DNA of 64,000 nucleotides from contig QCCD01000003.1 of assembly GCA_003281405.1 (NCBI GenBank), forward strand, positions 62,001 through 126,000. The letters run 5' to 3'. The number at the start of each line of letters is the position of its first letter. The stretch's first letter is position 1. The DNA is from Prochlorococcus sp. AG-347-K16 (GTDB lineage Bacteria; Cyanobacteriota; Cyanobacteriia; PCC-6307; Cyanobiaceae). Positions 50,655 to 58,437 of the stretch are shown piece after piece. The translations under genes and the position numbers were made by a program. Below the pieces are notes generated by a model. That model made no database searches and was not told the DNA's origin. It worked only from the letters and a program-made list of their open reading frames with translations.

Positions 50655-50906
50655 ATGTGCATTTGCATCAACTGTAAATGGGTTGATAGATGTATCACGT
50701 ATCATGATGTTGAGAATAATCATGGTGTAGATCACATATGTGATCTACCTGATTTTAAAGCAAAAAAACCATTCATTCATGTCAATATAGTTAAAGATAA
50801 TAATGGTGATTATAAAACTGATTGGGATGTACAATCTTGTGAAAGTTTTGAAAATGAATTTGGTAAATGGTCTAAATGTAATCCAGGTATGGAATTACCT
50901 GTTTAA
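50655..50906 (+). CDS. ycf34: Ycf34 family protein
   Basis: An 83-residue protein beginning MCICINCKWVDRCITYH and containing WDVQSCESFE and KWSKCNP. These cysteines match Ycf34, a cyanobacterial and plastid protein that binds an iron-sulfur cluster and affects photosynthetic electron transport in Synechocystis. I chose the ATG at 50655; an upstream ATG at 50610 would overlap the cca start and adds residues not like the family. It precedes tsaB by 9 bp. Confidence 0.88.
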   Translation: MCICINCKWVDRCITYHDVENNHGVDHICDLPDFKAKKPFIHVNIVKDNNGDYKTDWDVQSCESFENEFGKWSKCNPGMELPV

Positions 50907-50915
50907 AGGTAATAG

Positions 50916-51569
50916 ATGACAAATAAACCCATACAGAGAGAAAATTACCCTGCATTAGTGATTCATAGCTCAGACATTTCTTTTGGCTTTGGGTATAGAA
51001 AAAACAATAAATCTCAATTTGATGAATTTTTCATCAAAAAATTTGATAATGACCTTTGCAACAACTTAATAAATGATCTTAACAAATTCATTTCCAAAGA
51101 AAATTTACAAAAAATAAATAAGTTATCTGTCAGTGTGGGGCCTGCAAATTTTAATGCTTCACGACTTATTGTAGTTTTAGCAAGAACTATCTCACAACAA
51201 TTAAATTGTCCTCTAGATAGTTTTAGTTCATTTGAAATAATGGCAAAAAGAATTGCATCAAAAAATAATATCTTTATCAGCAAAAAATCATTCTGGATTT
51301 ACAAAAAATTAAAACGAAAGGGTGTAATTGCTGGTAAATATGAAATTTGTCATAACGAAAAAAATTCCTCTGATCTAATCATTAGAGAAACAGTGTTACC
51401 AAAAGTTGTCAAAGAACTTGATAGTAAAGAACTTTTTTTTGAGGCTATTTATGATGATGAAGAAGATTTAAAAGAACTATTAGATTTATCGAATAAAAAT
51501 TTATTAAATTCAAATGTAGATTCTTGGAAAACAGTTTTGCCTCTTTACCCTATTTCTCCAATTAACTAA
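50916..51569 (+). CDS. tsaB: tRNA threonylcarbamoyladenosine protein TsaB
   Basis: A 217-residue divergent ASKHA-fold protein of the TsaB (YeaZ) type, the partner that supports TsaD in making t6A37 in tRNAs. ALVIHSSDISFGFG is the phosphate-1-like strand. The hallmark SVGPANFNASRLIVVLARTISQQLNCP corresponds to the usual GPGSFTGLRIG block. The C-terminal half is weakly conserved and Lys-rich. It is downstream of ycf34 and convergent with plsC. Confidence 0.82.
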   Translation: MTNKPIQRENYPALVIHSSDISFGFGYRKNNKSQFDEFFIKKFDNDLCNNLINDLNKFISKENLQKINKLSVSVGPANFNASRLIVVLARTISQQLNCPLDSFSSFEIMAKRIASKNNIFISKKSFWIYKKLKRKGVIAGKYEICHNEKNSSDLIIRETVLPKVVKELDSKELFFEAIYDDEEDLKELLDLSNKNLLNSNVDSWKTVLPLYPISPIN

Positions 51570-51573
51570 ATAT

Positions 51574-52194
51574 TCATCCAATTAAATAATTAATTTCATC
51601 TTGAAGGTGCATTGTTACAGAATTCAGATCATCTCTTGATGAACTTTGTGGAGGTTGAACAGGTTTTCCAACTTTAATAACTATTTTTGAAAATAAAGGA
51701 ATACAGAATTTAAATCTCATTACTCTATGTGAATTAACTATTGCGACAGGCAATAATAATTTTTGATTTTTAAAAGCTAATAAAGCTGCACCTTGTTTGG
51801 GCTTATTCACTCGACCATTTTTTTGACGAGTACCATCAATAAAAATTCCAATACTATTATCATTTGATAATTTTTTGCATGCTGTTTTAATTGTATTTTT
51901 ATCCGCAATTCCTCTTTTTACAGGATACGCTCCACAAGCCTTGATAATAAAGCCAAGAAAAGGTACTTTAAAAAGTTCTGCCTTAGCCATAAAAGATATA
52001 TTACGTCCAAGAGCATGTCCTAACAAAGGAGGGTCAAGCAAAGAACCATGATTAGAAACAACTATAAAAGAATCTTTTTGCGGAATATTTTCTCTACCTA
52101 TTAAATAGCCTCTAAATACAAATTTATAAATTGGAAATACTAAAAGTTTGCTTACTAATTGATAGATTAATTTTTGAAAAACATCATTTTTCAT
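51574..52194 (-). CDS. plsC: 1-acyl-sn-glycerol-3-phosphate acyltransferase (PlsC-type)
   Basis: A 206-residue membrane-linked acyltransferase. The catalytic HX4D motif reads NHGSLLD. The second glycerophosphate-binding motif is IDGTRQKNGR, in which the usual FPEGTRS Glu is replaced by Asp. LPVAIVNSHRVM corresponds to the third block. It likely makes phosphatidate from lysophosphatidate. It ends the lipid run rpaB-plsX-fabH-fabD-plsC, 5 bp after fabD. Confidence 0.88.
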   Translation of the reverse strand: MKNDVFQKLIYQLVSKLLVFPIYKFVFRGYLIGRENIPQKDSFIVVSNHGSLLDPPLLGHALGRNISFMAKAELFKVPFLGFIIKACGAYPVKRGIADKNTIKTACKKLSNDNSIGIFIDGTRQKNGRVNKPKQGAALLAFKNQKLLLPVAIVNSHRVMRFKFCIPLFSKIVIKVGKPVQPPQSSSRDDLNSVTMHLQDEINYLIG

Positions 52195-52199
52195 AAAGA

Positions 52200-53096
52200 T
52201 TAATATGATATTTGACCAGAAGATGAAACTTGAGAAATTTTCACATCTTTAAGATGTCTCTTGCCTAAACTGCTTAGTACATTAGAAGGGCCAATTTCAA
52301 CAATATGAAGATCAGTATCTTTTGCAATTAAATCCATAGTTTCTCGCCACCTCACTCCATTGCACATTTGCTTTTCTAATCTAATTTTAAGCTCGTTGGG
52401 ATCACTACAAAGTGAAGGTTCATAATTACTTATGACTGGGAATGAGGGATTATGGAATTTAATCTGTTTTAAATACTCAGAAAATTTTGATGAAGGTTCA
52501 TTCATAAATGGGGAATGAAATGCACCTGAAACATTTAATTTCAAGAATCTTTTACAAGAAATTTCTCTCGATAAATCATCTAATGCATCAGTAGAGCCTG
52601 ATAAGACAACTTGGGAAGAGCTATTATCATTAGCAATTACAATATCATCAATTTTTTGTACTAATAGATCAAGTTGATTTCTATCAAAACCAATTACTGC
52701 TGCCATAGATCCTTTGCCAGCATTTACCATTAATTGAGACCTTTCTTTTATTAGGGAAACACAATCTTCGAATGAAAAAACATCCGCACAATATAGTGCA
52801 GTGATTTCTCCTAGACTATGTCCAGCAACATAAGTTGGTTTAAAACCTTTATTTTTCAAGGCATCTAATAAAATTGATTCAACCAAAAAAAGACATATTT
52901 GTGTATTTATTGTGTTATTTAAATCAGTAAGAGGATTTGTTGGTTCAATATTTAACTCACAAATTTCAAATAAATTCCTCTGAAATATCTCAGATGCATA
53001 ACTAAACCTCTCTTTTGCATTTGGCAAATTTTCAATTTGTTTTGCCATTCCAATTTTTTGCGAACCCTGTCCAGGGAATACCCATGCAACTGTCAT
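52200..53096 (-). CDS. fabD: Malonyl-CoA:ACP transacylase
   Basis: A 298-residue enzyme loading malonyl groups onto acyl carrier protein for type II fatty-acid synthesis. WVFPGQGSQKIGMAK opens the domain. The nucleophile Ser is in GHSLGE, and the catalytic His is in VSGAFHSPFM. Length is normal. It lies 15 bp downstream of fabH. Confidence 0.95.
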   Translation of the reverse strand: MTVAWVFPGQGSQKIGMAKQIENLPNAKERFSYASEIFQRNLFEICELNIEPTNPLTDLNNTINTQICLFLVESILLDALKNKGFKPTYVAGHSLGEITALYCADVFSFEDCVSLIKERSQLMVNAGKGSMAAVIGFDRNQLDLLVQKIDDIVIANDNSSSQVVLSGSTDALDDLSREISCKRFLKLNVSGAFHSPFMNEPSSKFSEYLKQIKFHNPSFPVISNYEPSLCSDPNELKIRLEKQMCNGVRWRETMDLIAKDTDLHIVEIGPSNVLSSLGKRHLKDVKISQVSSSGQISY

Positions 53097-53111
53097 AATG
53101 CTCCTTTTTTT

Positions 53112-54119
53112 TTAACCCCATTTAATGAGGGCTGCACCCCAACTTAACCCAGCACCAAAACCACTTGTAGCAATAATATCATTTTGTTTAATTCTATTAT
53201 TTCTAATAGCCTCATCTATCACTAGTGGAATTGTTGCTGCTGAAGTATTACCGTATTTTTCTAAATTGCTAAGAATTTTTTCTCCAGGGATTTTCAACCT
53301 GTCTCCTACAGAGTCCAATATCCTTTGATTAGCTTGATGCAATACAAGCCAATCAACTTCATCAGAAGTATAGTTCATTTTATTAAACAACTTTTCAAGA
53401 ATTATCGGAACTTCTCTAACTGCAAATTTATACACTTCCTGACCATTCATCTGAATTGGAGAAAAAGCTCCACTTAAAAAATCAATTTCATCAATTATTA
53501 AATCCTTATTATTTTTTGATGGAAGATTCAGAAAAGACCCTCTTTCTCCGTCAGTTCTCATATCAAAACCAATTAAATTATCAAATTGATTAGTGGCTTC
53601 AATTGCTAAAGCACCTGCACCATCTCCAAAAAGAATACAACTTCTTCTATCATTCCAATCGACAAAGCTTGATAGTTGATCTGCTCCTATAACAATAGCC
53701 CTTTTAAAACTACCACCTTTTAAAAATTGTGAGGCTGTAATTAAGGCAAATAAGAAACCACTACATGCTGCAGTTAAATCGAAAGCTACAGCATTAGCTG
53801 CACCTAATTTAGCTTGAATGGATGGCGCTGATCCAAATAAATCATGCGGAGTAGAAGTAGCTAAAACAATCAAATCAATTGTTTCAACATCCCAATTAGC
53901 CATTTCTATAGCAGTTAGAGCCGCCTTATAGCCCATCTCATTAACATTATCACCTAAGTTAGAGATTCTTCTCTCAGAAATACCTGTTCTAGATGTTATC
54001 CATTCATTGCTTGTATCAACCTTTTGACTAATTTTTTGATTGGTTAATATTTGATCAGGTACATAACTTCCGCTTCCCTTGAATGATACTCCAATCTGAT
54101 TAAAATCTATTCCTTCCAA
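53112..54119 (-). CDS. fabH: Beta-ketoacyl-ACP synthase III
   Basis: A 335-residue condensing enzyme that starts fatty-acid synthesis from acetyl-CoA and malonyl-ACP. The Cys-His-Asn triad appears in TAACSGFLFAL, LVLHQANQRI and YGNTSAATIP. The closing GFGAGLSWGAALIKW is typical. It follows plsX by 53 bp. The order plsX-fabH-fabD is widely kept in bacteria. Confidence 0.96.
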   Translation of the reverse strand: MEGIDFNQIGVSFKGSGSYVPDQILTNQKISQKVDTSNEWITSRTGISERRISNLGDNVNEMGYKAALTAIEMANWDVETIDLIVLATSTPHDLFGSAPSIQAKLGAANAVAFDLTAACSGFLFALITASQFLKGGSFKRAIVIGADQLSSFVDWNDRRSCILFGDGAGALAIEATNQFDNLIGFDMRTDGERGSFLNLPSKNNKDLIIDEIDFLSGAFSPIQMNGQEVYKFAVREVPIILEKLFNKMNYTSDEVDWLVLHQANQRILDSVGDRLKIPGEKILSNLEKYGNTSAATIPLVIDEAIRNNRIKQNDIIATSGFGAGLSWGAALIKWG

Positions 54120-54172
54120 AAGAATTTTTTAGTTACTTATATTAGTCAAACATAAATTTGACTCAATATGTT

Positions 54173-55591
54173 TTATGAATTTAAAACTTGAAGCTTTTGC
54201 AGTTGATTTAAATTTTCCATAACACCATGATTCACTGCAGAGTGTGCCAAGCGAAGAGCACTAACTACTGATAAAGATTTGCTACTTCCATGACCAATAA
54301 CGCAAATACCATTTACCCCAAGTAATAAAGCTCCGCCATGTTCGGCATGATCTAGCCTTTTCTTAATTCTGAGTAGATTACTTTTTAAAAAAGCTGAACC
54401 AACTTTCCCCCGCCTTCCACGGGGTAGCTCAGATCTCAAAATATCCAATAAAACTCCTCCCACAGATTCAAGAAATTTTAATAATATATTTCCAGTAAAT
54501 CCATCACAGACTACTACGTCGAAATTACCTGATAATACATCTCTCCCTTCACAATTACCTCCAAAATCAAAACTTTTTTCAGAGGATAATAATGCAAATG
54601 TTTTTAGAGATAAATCATTACCTTTGCATTCTTCTTCTCCGATATTTAAAAGGCCAATTCTTGGTTTTTTTACTTGTAAGACATCTTTTGCATAAATATT
54701 ACCTAGAAGAGCAAATTGATGCAGATATGATGGCTTACAATCTGTATTGGCACCGACATCTAAAACTAATACTGGGCGAGTTTGATCCCTTGTTGGAAAT
54801 AATGCTCCTATAGCTGGTCTATCAATCCCTTTCAATCTTCCAATTCTAAATATTGCAGAAGCCATCATGGCGCCTGAATTTCCCGCTGAATAAACAGCTT
54901 CAGCTTTATTATTTCTCACTAAATCCATTGCAACGTTTATACTTGCATTTTTCCTTTTTCTAACTGCAGTAGCTTCTTCATTCATTCCAATAGGATCTCC
55001 ACTATCAATTAATTCAAGACGATTATTACCAATTTCATTTTCTAATAATTCTGCTAAACCTGTTTTTTCTGCTGCATCTTTAACTGTTTCAATTTTGCCT
55101 ACGAATTTTATATTTATTGGAAATCTACTTATTGCTTCAAGGCAACCCTCAAGAATTGGACCAGGAGCATAATCTCCACCCATACCATCAACAGCGATCC
55201 AAATTCTTTTAGATTGAGTTTCCTCCACCCTATCTAAAATATTATCGTTATTTTGTAATCTTTTTAATGGGTCAAAAACTAATGGTTGTAATGTATTTTT
55301 AGCTATTGAGCTAGCATTTGAAACAACACTGCTTGCAGTATTCACAACAGATTCAGCGCTTGAAACTACATTACCTGCAACATTACCTGCCACATTACTC
55401 GCGACATTACTAGCTGTGCTCACGACAGAACCAGCACTAGAAACTACATTACCTGCTACATTGCCAGCGGTTACTGCAGAACTAGCAGCAGTATCTACTA
55501 TTGAAGTTACAGCCGAGTTTCTTTTGTACCAGATAACTAATCTTCTGATAGCTCTGGGCTTATTAATCTTTTGTACACTTTCTTTACCCAT
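54173..55591 (-). CDS. plsX: Phosphate acyltransferase PlsX with repeat-rich N-terminal extension
   Basis: A 472-residue protein. The PlsX catalytic domain begins only near residue 129 (IAVDGMGGDYAPGPILEG) and runs to the end with GNSGAMMASAIF, DVGANTDCKP and VCDGFTGNILLK. PlsX makes acyl-phosphate from acyl-ACP, the first step of phospholipid synthesis. The first 128 residues are extra: a basic start (KPRAIRRLVIWYKR), then Ala/Val/Ser/Asn/Gly repeats (35-98) with a 26-residue tandem duplication. The segment could form an amphipathic membrane-binding helix. Its ATG directly abuts the rpaB stop, so transcription is coupled to rpaB. Confidence 0.92.
   Translation of the reverse strand: MGKESVQKINKPRAIRRLVIWYKRNSAVTSIVDTAASSAVTAGNVAGNVVSSAGSVVSTASNVASNVAGNVAGNVVSSAESVVNTASSVVSNASSIAKNTLQPLVFDPLKRLQNNDNILDRVEETQSKRIWIAVDGMGGDYAPGPILEGCLEAISRFPINIKFVGKIETVKDAAEKTGLAELLENEIGNNRLELIDSGDPIGMNEEATAVRKRKNASINVAMDLVRNNKAEAVYSAGNSGAMMASAIFRIGRLKGIDRPAIGALFPTRDQTRPVLVLDVGANTDCKPSYLHQFALLGNIYAKDVLQVKKPRIGLLNIGEEECKGNDLSLKTFALLSSEKSFDFGGNCEGRDVLSGNFDVVVCDGFTGNILLKFLESVGGVLLDILRSELPRGRRGKVGSAFLKSNLLRIKKRLDHAEHGGALLLGVNGICVIGHGSSKSLSVVSALRLAHSAVNHGVMENLNQLQKLQVLNS
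55313..55468 (-). repeat. 78-bp tandem duplication inside plsX
   Basis: Two adjacent 78-base copies (55391-55468 and 55313-55390) encode residues 42-67 and 68-93 of PlsX, with 21 of 26 residues identical by eye. Both begin AGNVAGNVVSSA. The frame is kept, and synonymous changes between the copies show that the duplication is not brand new. Confidence 0.85.
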
Positions 55592-56338
55592 TTATTTACC
55601 GTCAAAAGGACTAATATCTACAATTCTTTGAAAAAGATATCCTGTACCCCTTGCTGTTAATATCAATTCAGGATTGGCTGGATCAGCCTCGAGTTTTGAT
55701 CTTAATCTTGATATATGAACATCGACTACTCTTGTATCTACGTGTCTCTCAGGTGTATATCCCCAAACTTCTTTCAGAATTTCTCCTCTACTAAAGGGCT
55801 CGCCTGACCTACTTACCAAAAGCTCTAAAAGACTAAATTCCATTCCGGTTAATCTAATTCTTTCATCGCTTTTAAAGACTTGTCTTCGATTTGTATCAAT
55901 TTTTATATCAGTAACTAAAATTAATCCTGAGTTAGGCATTCCAGGAATTTGTTCTTTGTCAATTCTTCTTAAAACACATCTAATTCTAGCTTCTAATTCC
56001 TTAGGACTAAATGGCTTAACAACATAATCATCAGCTCCTAATTCTAGACCTGTTATCCTGTCTGCAACATCTCCTAGCGCAGTTAACATAACAATTGGAA
56101 CATCAGAATCTTTCCTTAATTCTTGACAAACCCCATAGCCATCTAATTTTGGCATCATAACGTCAAGTACAACTAAGTCAGGCTCATAATCTTTAAATAA
56201 TTTTAGTGCTTCTTTACCATCACTTGCAGTTACTACTTTGTAACCAATCATGGAGAGGCGCGTCTCCAAAATTCTTCTAATACTTGCCTCGTCATCTGCG
56301 ACAAGAATTGTTTCTTTAGTTTGACTAGATAGAGCCAT
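55592..56338 (-). CDS. rpaB: OmpR-type response regulator RpaB
   Basis: A 248-residue regulator with receiver domain (about 10-125; phosphorylated Asp near 59 in LVVLDVMMP, Lys in YVVKPFSP) and a C-terminal winged helix (about 145-240, VWGYTPERHVDTRVVDVHISRLRSKLE). This is RpaB (Ycf27), the essential high-light regulator of cyanobacteria that binds HLR1 elements and is phosphorylated by NblS. It is followed without gap by plsX, linking light response to lipid synthesis genes in one transcript. It is divergent from radA. Confidence 0.93.
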   Translation of the reverse strand: MALSSQTKETILVADDEASIRRILETRLSMIGYKVVTASDGKEALKLFKDYEPDLVVLDVMMPKLDGYGVCQELRKDSDVPIVMLTALGDVADRITGLELGADDYVVKPFSPKELEARIRCVLRRIDKEQIPGMPNSGLILVTDIKIDTNRRQVFKSDERIRLTGMEFSLLELLVSRSGEPFSRGEILKEVWGYTPERHVDTRVVDVHISRLRSKLEADPANPELILTARGTGYLFQRIVDISPFDGK

Positions 56339-56445
56339 TTGTTTCTATTAGCTAATCAGTAAGAGAATTAATTATTATCCTAATCTAACTTGTAGAGGGG
56401 CAATATCCCAAACATTCTAGTTCTAATACTTGATTCAAAAACTAA

Positions 56446-57798
56446 ATGTCTAGCAAATTATCTACTTTTATTTGTCAGAATTGCGGATCTGAAACTTCTC
56501 AATATTTTGGTAGATGCTTAAATTGCAACTCATGGAATTCCATTGTTGAAGAAATAAAAAGTAAGAGATCTAAATATCAAGAAATAAAAAACAGTAAAAA
56601 ATCTATACCATTTAACGAGATTTCATCAAAAAAAATATCGAGATTTACAAGTGGTTTTATGGAATTTGATCGAGTGCTTGGAGGAGGAATCGTACCTGGA
56701 TCTGTTGTTTTACTTGGAGGAGAACCAGGCATAGGTAAAAGCACAATAGTTCTTCAATCAGCAGGAAAAATATCTCTCAATGAGAAAGTTTTATACATAA
56801 CTGCAGAAGAATCTTTAGAACAAGTAAAAATTAGATGGGAAAGATTAAATCAAAATAGTATTGATTTAAAAATTTTTGCAGAAACCAATTTATCTCTAAT
56901 TATTGAAGAAATCAAACGTTTAAATCCAAGTTTCGCGATTATTGATAGTATTCAAGCCATCCATAATCATGAAATGGAAAGTTCGCCAGGATCAGTCTCT
57001 CAAGTTAGAGCATGTTCATCTGAATTGCAAAATCTCGCCAAAGACAATAACATTGCCCTTTTAATAATTGGTCATGTAACCAAAGATGGTGCTTTAGCTG
57101 GTCCTAAAACTCTGGAGCATTTAGTTGATACAGTAATCAACTTTGAAGGAGATAATATTTCTTCACATAGATTACTAAGAAGTATAAAAAATCGATTTGG
57201 ATCAACCTTTGAAATTGGAATTTTTGAAATGCTTGAACATGGCTTGCGAGAGATAAAAAACCCAAGTTCAGTATTTACAAATAAAGAAAATATTTCAGGT
57301 GTAACAACTACGATTACAAATGAAGGTACTCGACCATTAGCAGTTGATATACAAGCACTAGTAAATAAAACTTTCTACAGTAATCCAAGACGAACTACAA
57401 CTGGAATTAGCATCAATCGTTTACATCAAATTTTAGCTGTTATTGAAAAACACGTTGGTATAAAATTATCTGAATTTGATTGTTATGTAGCTACTGGTGG
57501 GGGTTTTGAGATTAATGATCCTTCATCTGACTTAGGTGTAGCGATATCAATTTTATCAAGTCTGAAAAATATTCCTCCTTTGGCTAACAGCTCCTTTATT
57601 GGGGAATTAGGTCTGAGTGGTCAGGTTAGAAAATCTAATAACCTTAGGACAAAGATAGAAGAAGCTGTAAGACTAGGGATCAAAAATATCGTAGTGCCAA
57701 AATTTGAGGAGGAACTGAATAATAATTTCCAAAATTTAATAAATATCAAAGAGATATCCAATATTAAAGAAGCAGTTGATTATTCTTTATCAAAATAA
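56446..57798 (+). CDS. radA: DNA repair protein RadA
   Basis: A 450-residue RecA-like helicase acting in recombination and branch migration. The N-terminal zinc finger CQNCGSETSQYFGRCLNC is complete. Walker A is GEPGIGKST, the RadA-specific KNRFG motif is kept (IKNRFGSTFEIG), and the C-terminal Lon-protease-like domain (about 290-450) holds GGGFEINDPSSDLGVAISIL. It is convergent with ycf3, 5 bp apart. Confidence 0.95.
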   Translation: MSSKLSTFICQNCGSETSQYFGRCLNCNSWNSIVEEIKSKRSKYQEIKNSKKSIPFNEISSKKISRFTSGFMEFDRVLGGGIVPGSVVLLGGEPGIGKSTIVLQSAGKISLNEKVLYITAEESLEQVKIRWERLNQNSIDLKIFAETNLSLIIEEIKRLNPSFAIIDSIQAIHNHEMESSPGSVSQVRACSSELQNLAKDNNIALLIIGHVTKDGALAGPKTLEHLVDTVINFEGDNISSHRLLRSIKNRFGSTFEIGIFEMLEHGLREIKNPSSVFTNKENISGVTTTITNEGTRPLAVDIQALVNKTFYSNPRRTTTGISINRLHQILAVIEKHVGIKLSEFDCYVATGGGFEINDPSSDLGVAISILSSLKNIPPLANSSFIGELGLSGQVRKSNNLRTKIEEAVRLGIKNIVVPKFEEELNNNFQNLINIKEISNIKEAVDYSLSK

Positions 57799-57803
57799 AA
57801 AAA

Positions 57804-58325
57804 TCAAAGGTACATATCAATTGAGCTTCTGCCTGAATTTTTCAACCAATTCTCTATATCTAGATACCCACCTGGATAAAGTCTCACTGCTTTAGACCAG
57901 ACTTCAGCAGCTTTATCAAACCAAATATCTCTCTGATCTAAATCACCATTTTGCTCAGCATATCTCCCCCTTTTTTCATAAATTAAACCTATATTTTTTA
58001 AGCATGATGGTTGTTTAGGATTTTCTAATAATGCTTTTTCATAAGTTTCAATAGACAAATCTTCTTCACCGTTACTCATATATATAATTGCCATATTTTT
58101 TAAAGTCTCACCCCTATCAATTTTATTTTCTTCAAGCAGTAGGCTCTCTTTGTAATACTCTAATGCTTCCGAATAATCCCCATTATTTTGTGCAGCTAAC
58201 CCATCTCTATAATAAATATATGCCTTTTTTTCTTTCTCAGCGATCGGCATAATTTTTACAATAGATTCAGCAATTACAGTAAAAGCTTTATCAATAAAAT
58301 TGTCTCTGTTTTGATTACTAGGCAC
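57804..58325 (-). CDS. ycf3: Photosystem I assembly protein Ycf3
   Basis: A 173-residue tetratricopeptide protein needed for photosystem I assembly. The start [22 protein letters not shown] is highly conserved. Three TPR motifs follow: about 35-68 ([24 protein letters not shown]), 72-105 and 118-150. It acts on the stromal side of thylakoids, where it contacts PsaA/PsaD. It is divergent from the copper ATPase over a 112-bp gap holding an inverted repeat. Confidence 0.96.
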   Translation of the reverse strand: MPSNQNRDNFIDKAFTVIAESIVKIMPIAEKEKKAYIYYRDGLAAQNNGDYSEALEYYKESLLLEENKIDRGETLKNMAIIYMSNGEEDLSIETYEKALLENPKQPSCLKNIGLIYEKRGRYAEQNGDLDQRDIWFDKAAEVWSKAVRLYPGGYLDIENWLKNSGRSSIDMYL

Positions 58326-58384
58326 TGCTCAAGATCTAATAAATTTAATATAGTAATTTAAAAAATAACTATTTAAAAAGTCTA

Positions 58385-58418
58385 TTACATTTATTATTAT
58401 AATTAAATATAAATGTAA
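58385..58418. promoter_or_regulatory. Perfect 10-bp inverted repeat between ycf3 and the copper ATPase
   Basis: TTACATTTAT and ATAAATGTAA are perfect 10-base arms separated by 14 bases. The repeat ends 19 bp before the GTG of the ATPase gene, where an operator could block transcription. No copper regulator was found nearby. The TTACATT half resembles an RpaB half-site, but the two halves are inverted, not direct. Confidence 0.45.
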
Positions 58419-58437
58419 GCATTAATTTGCTTCTATC

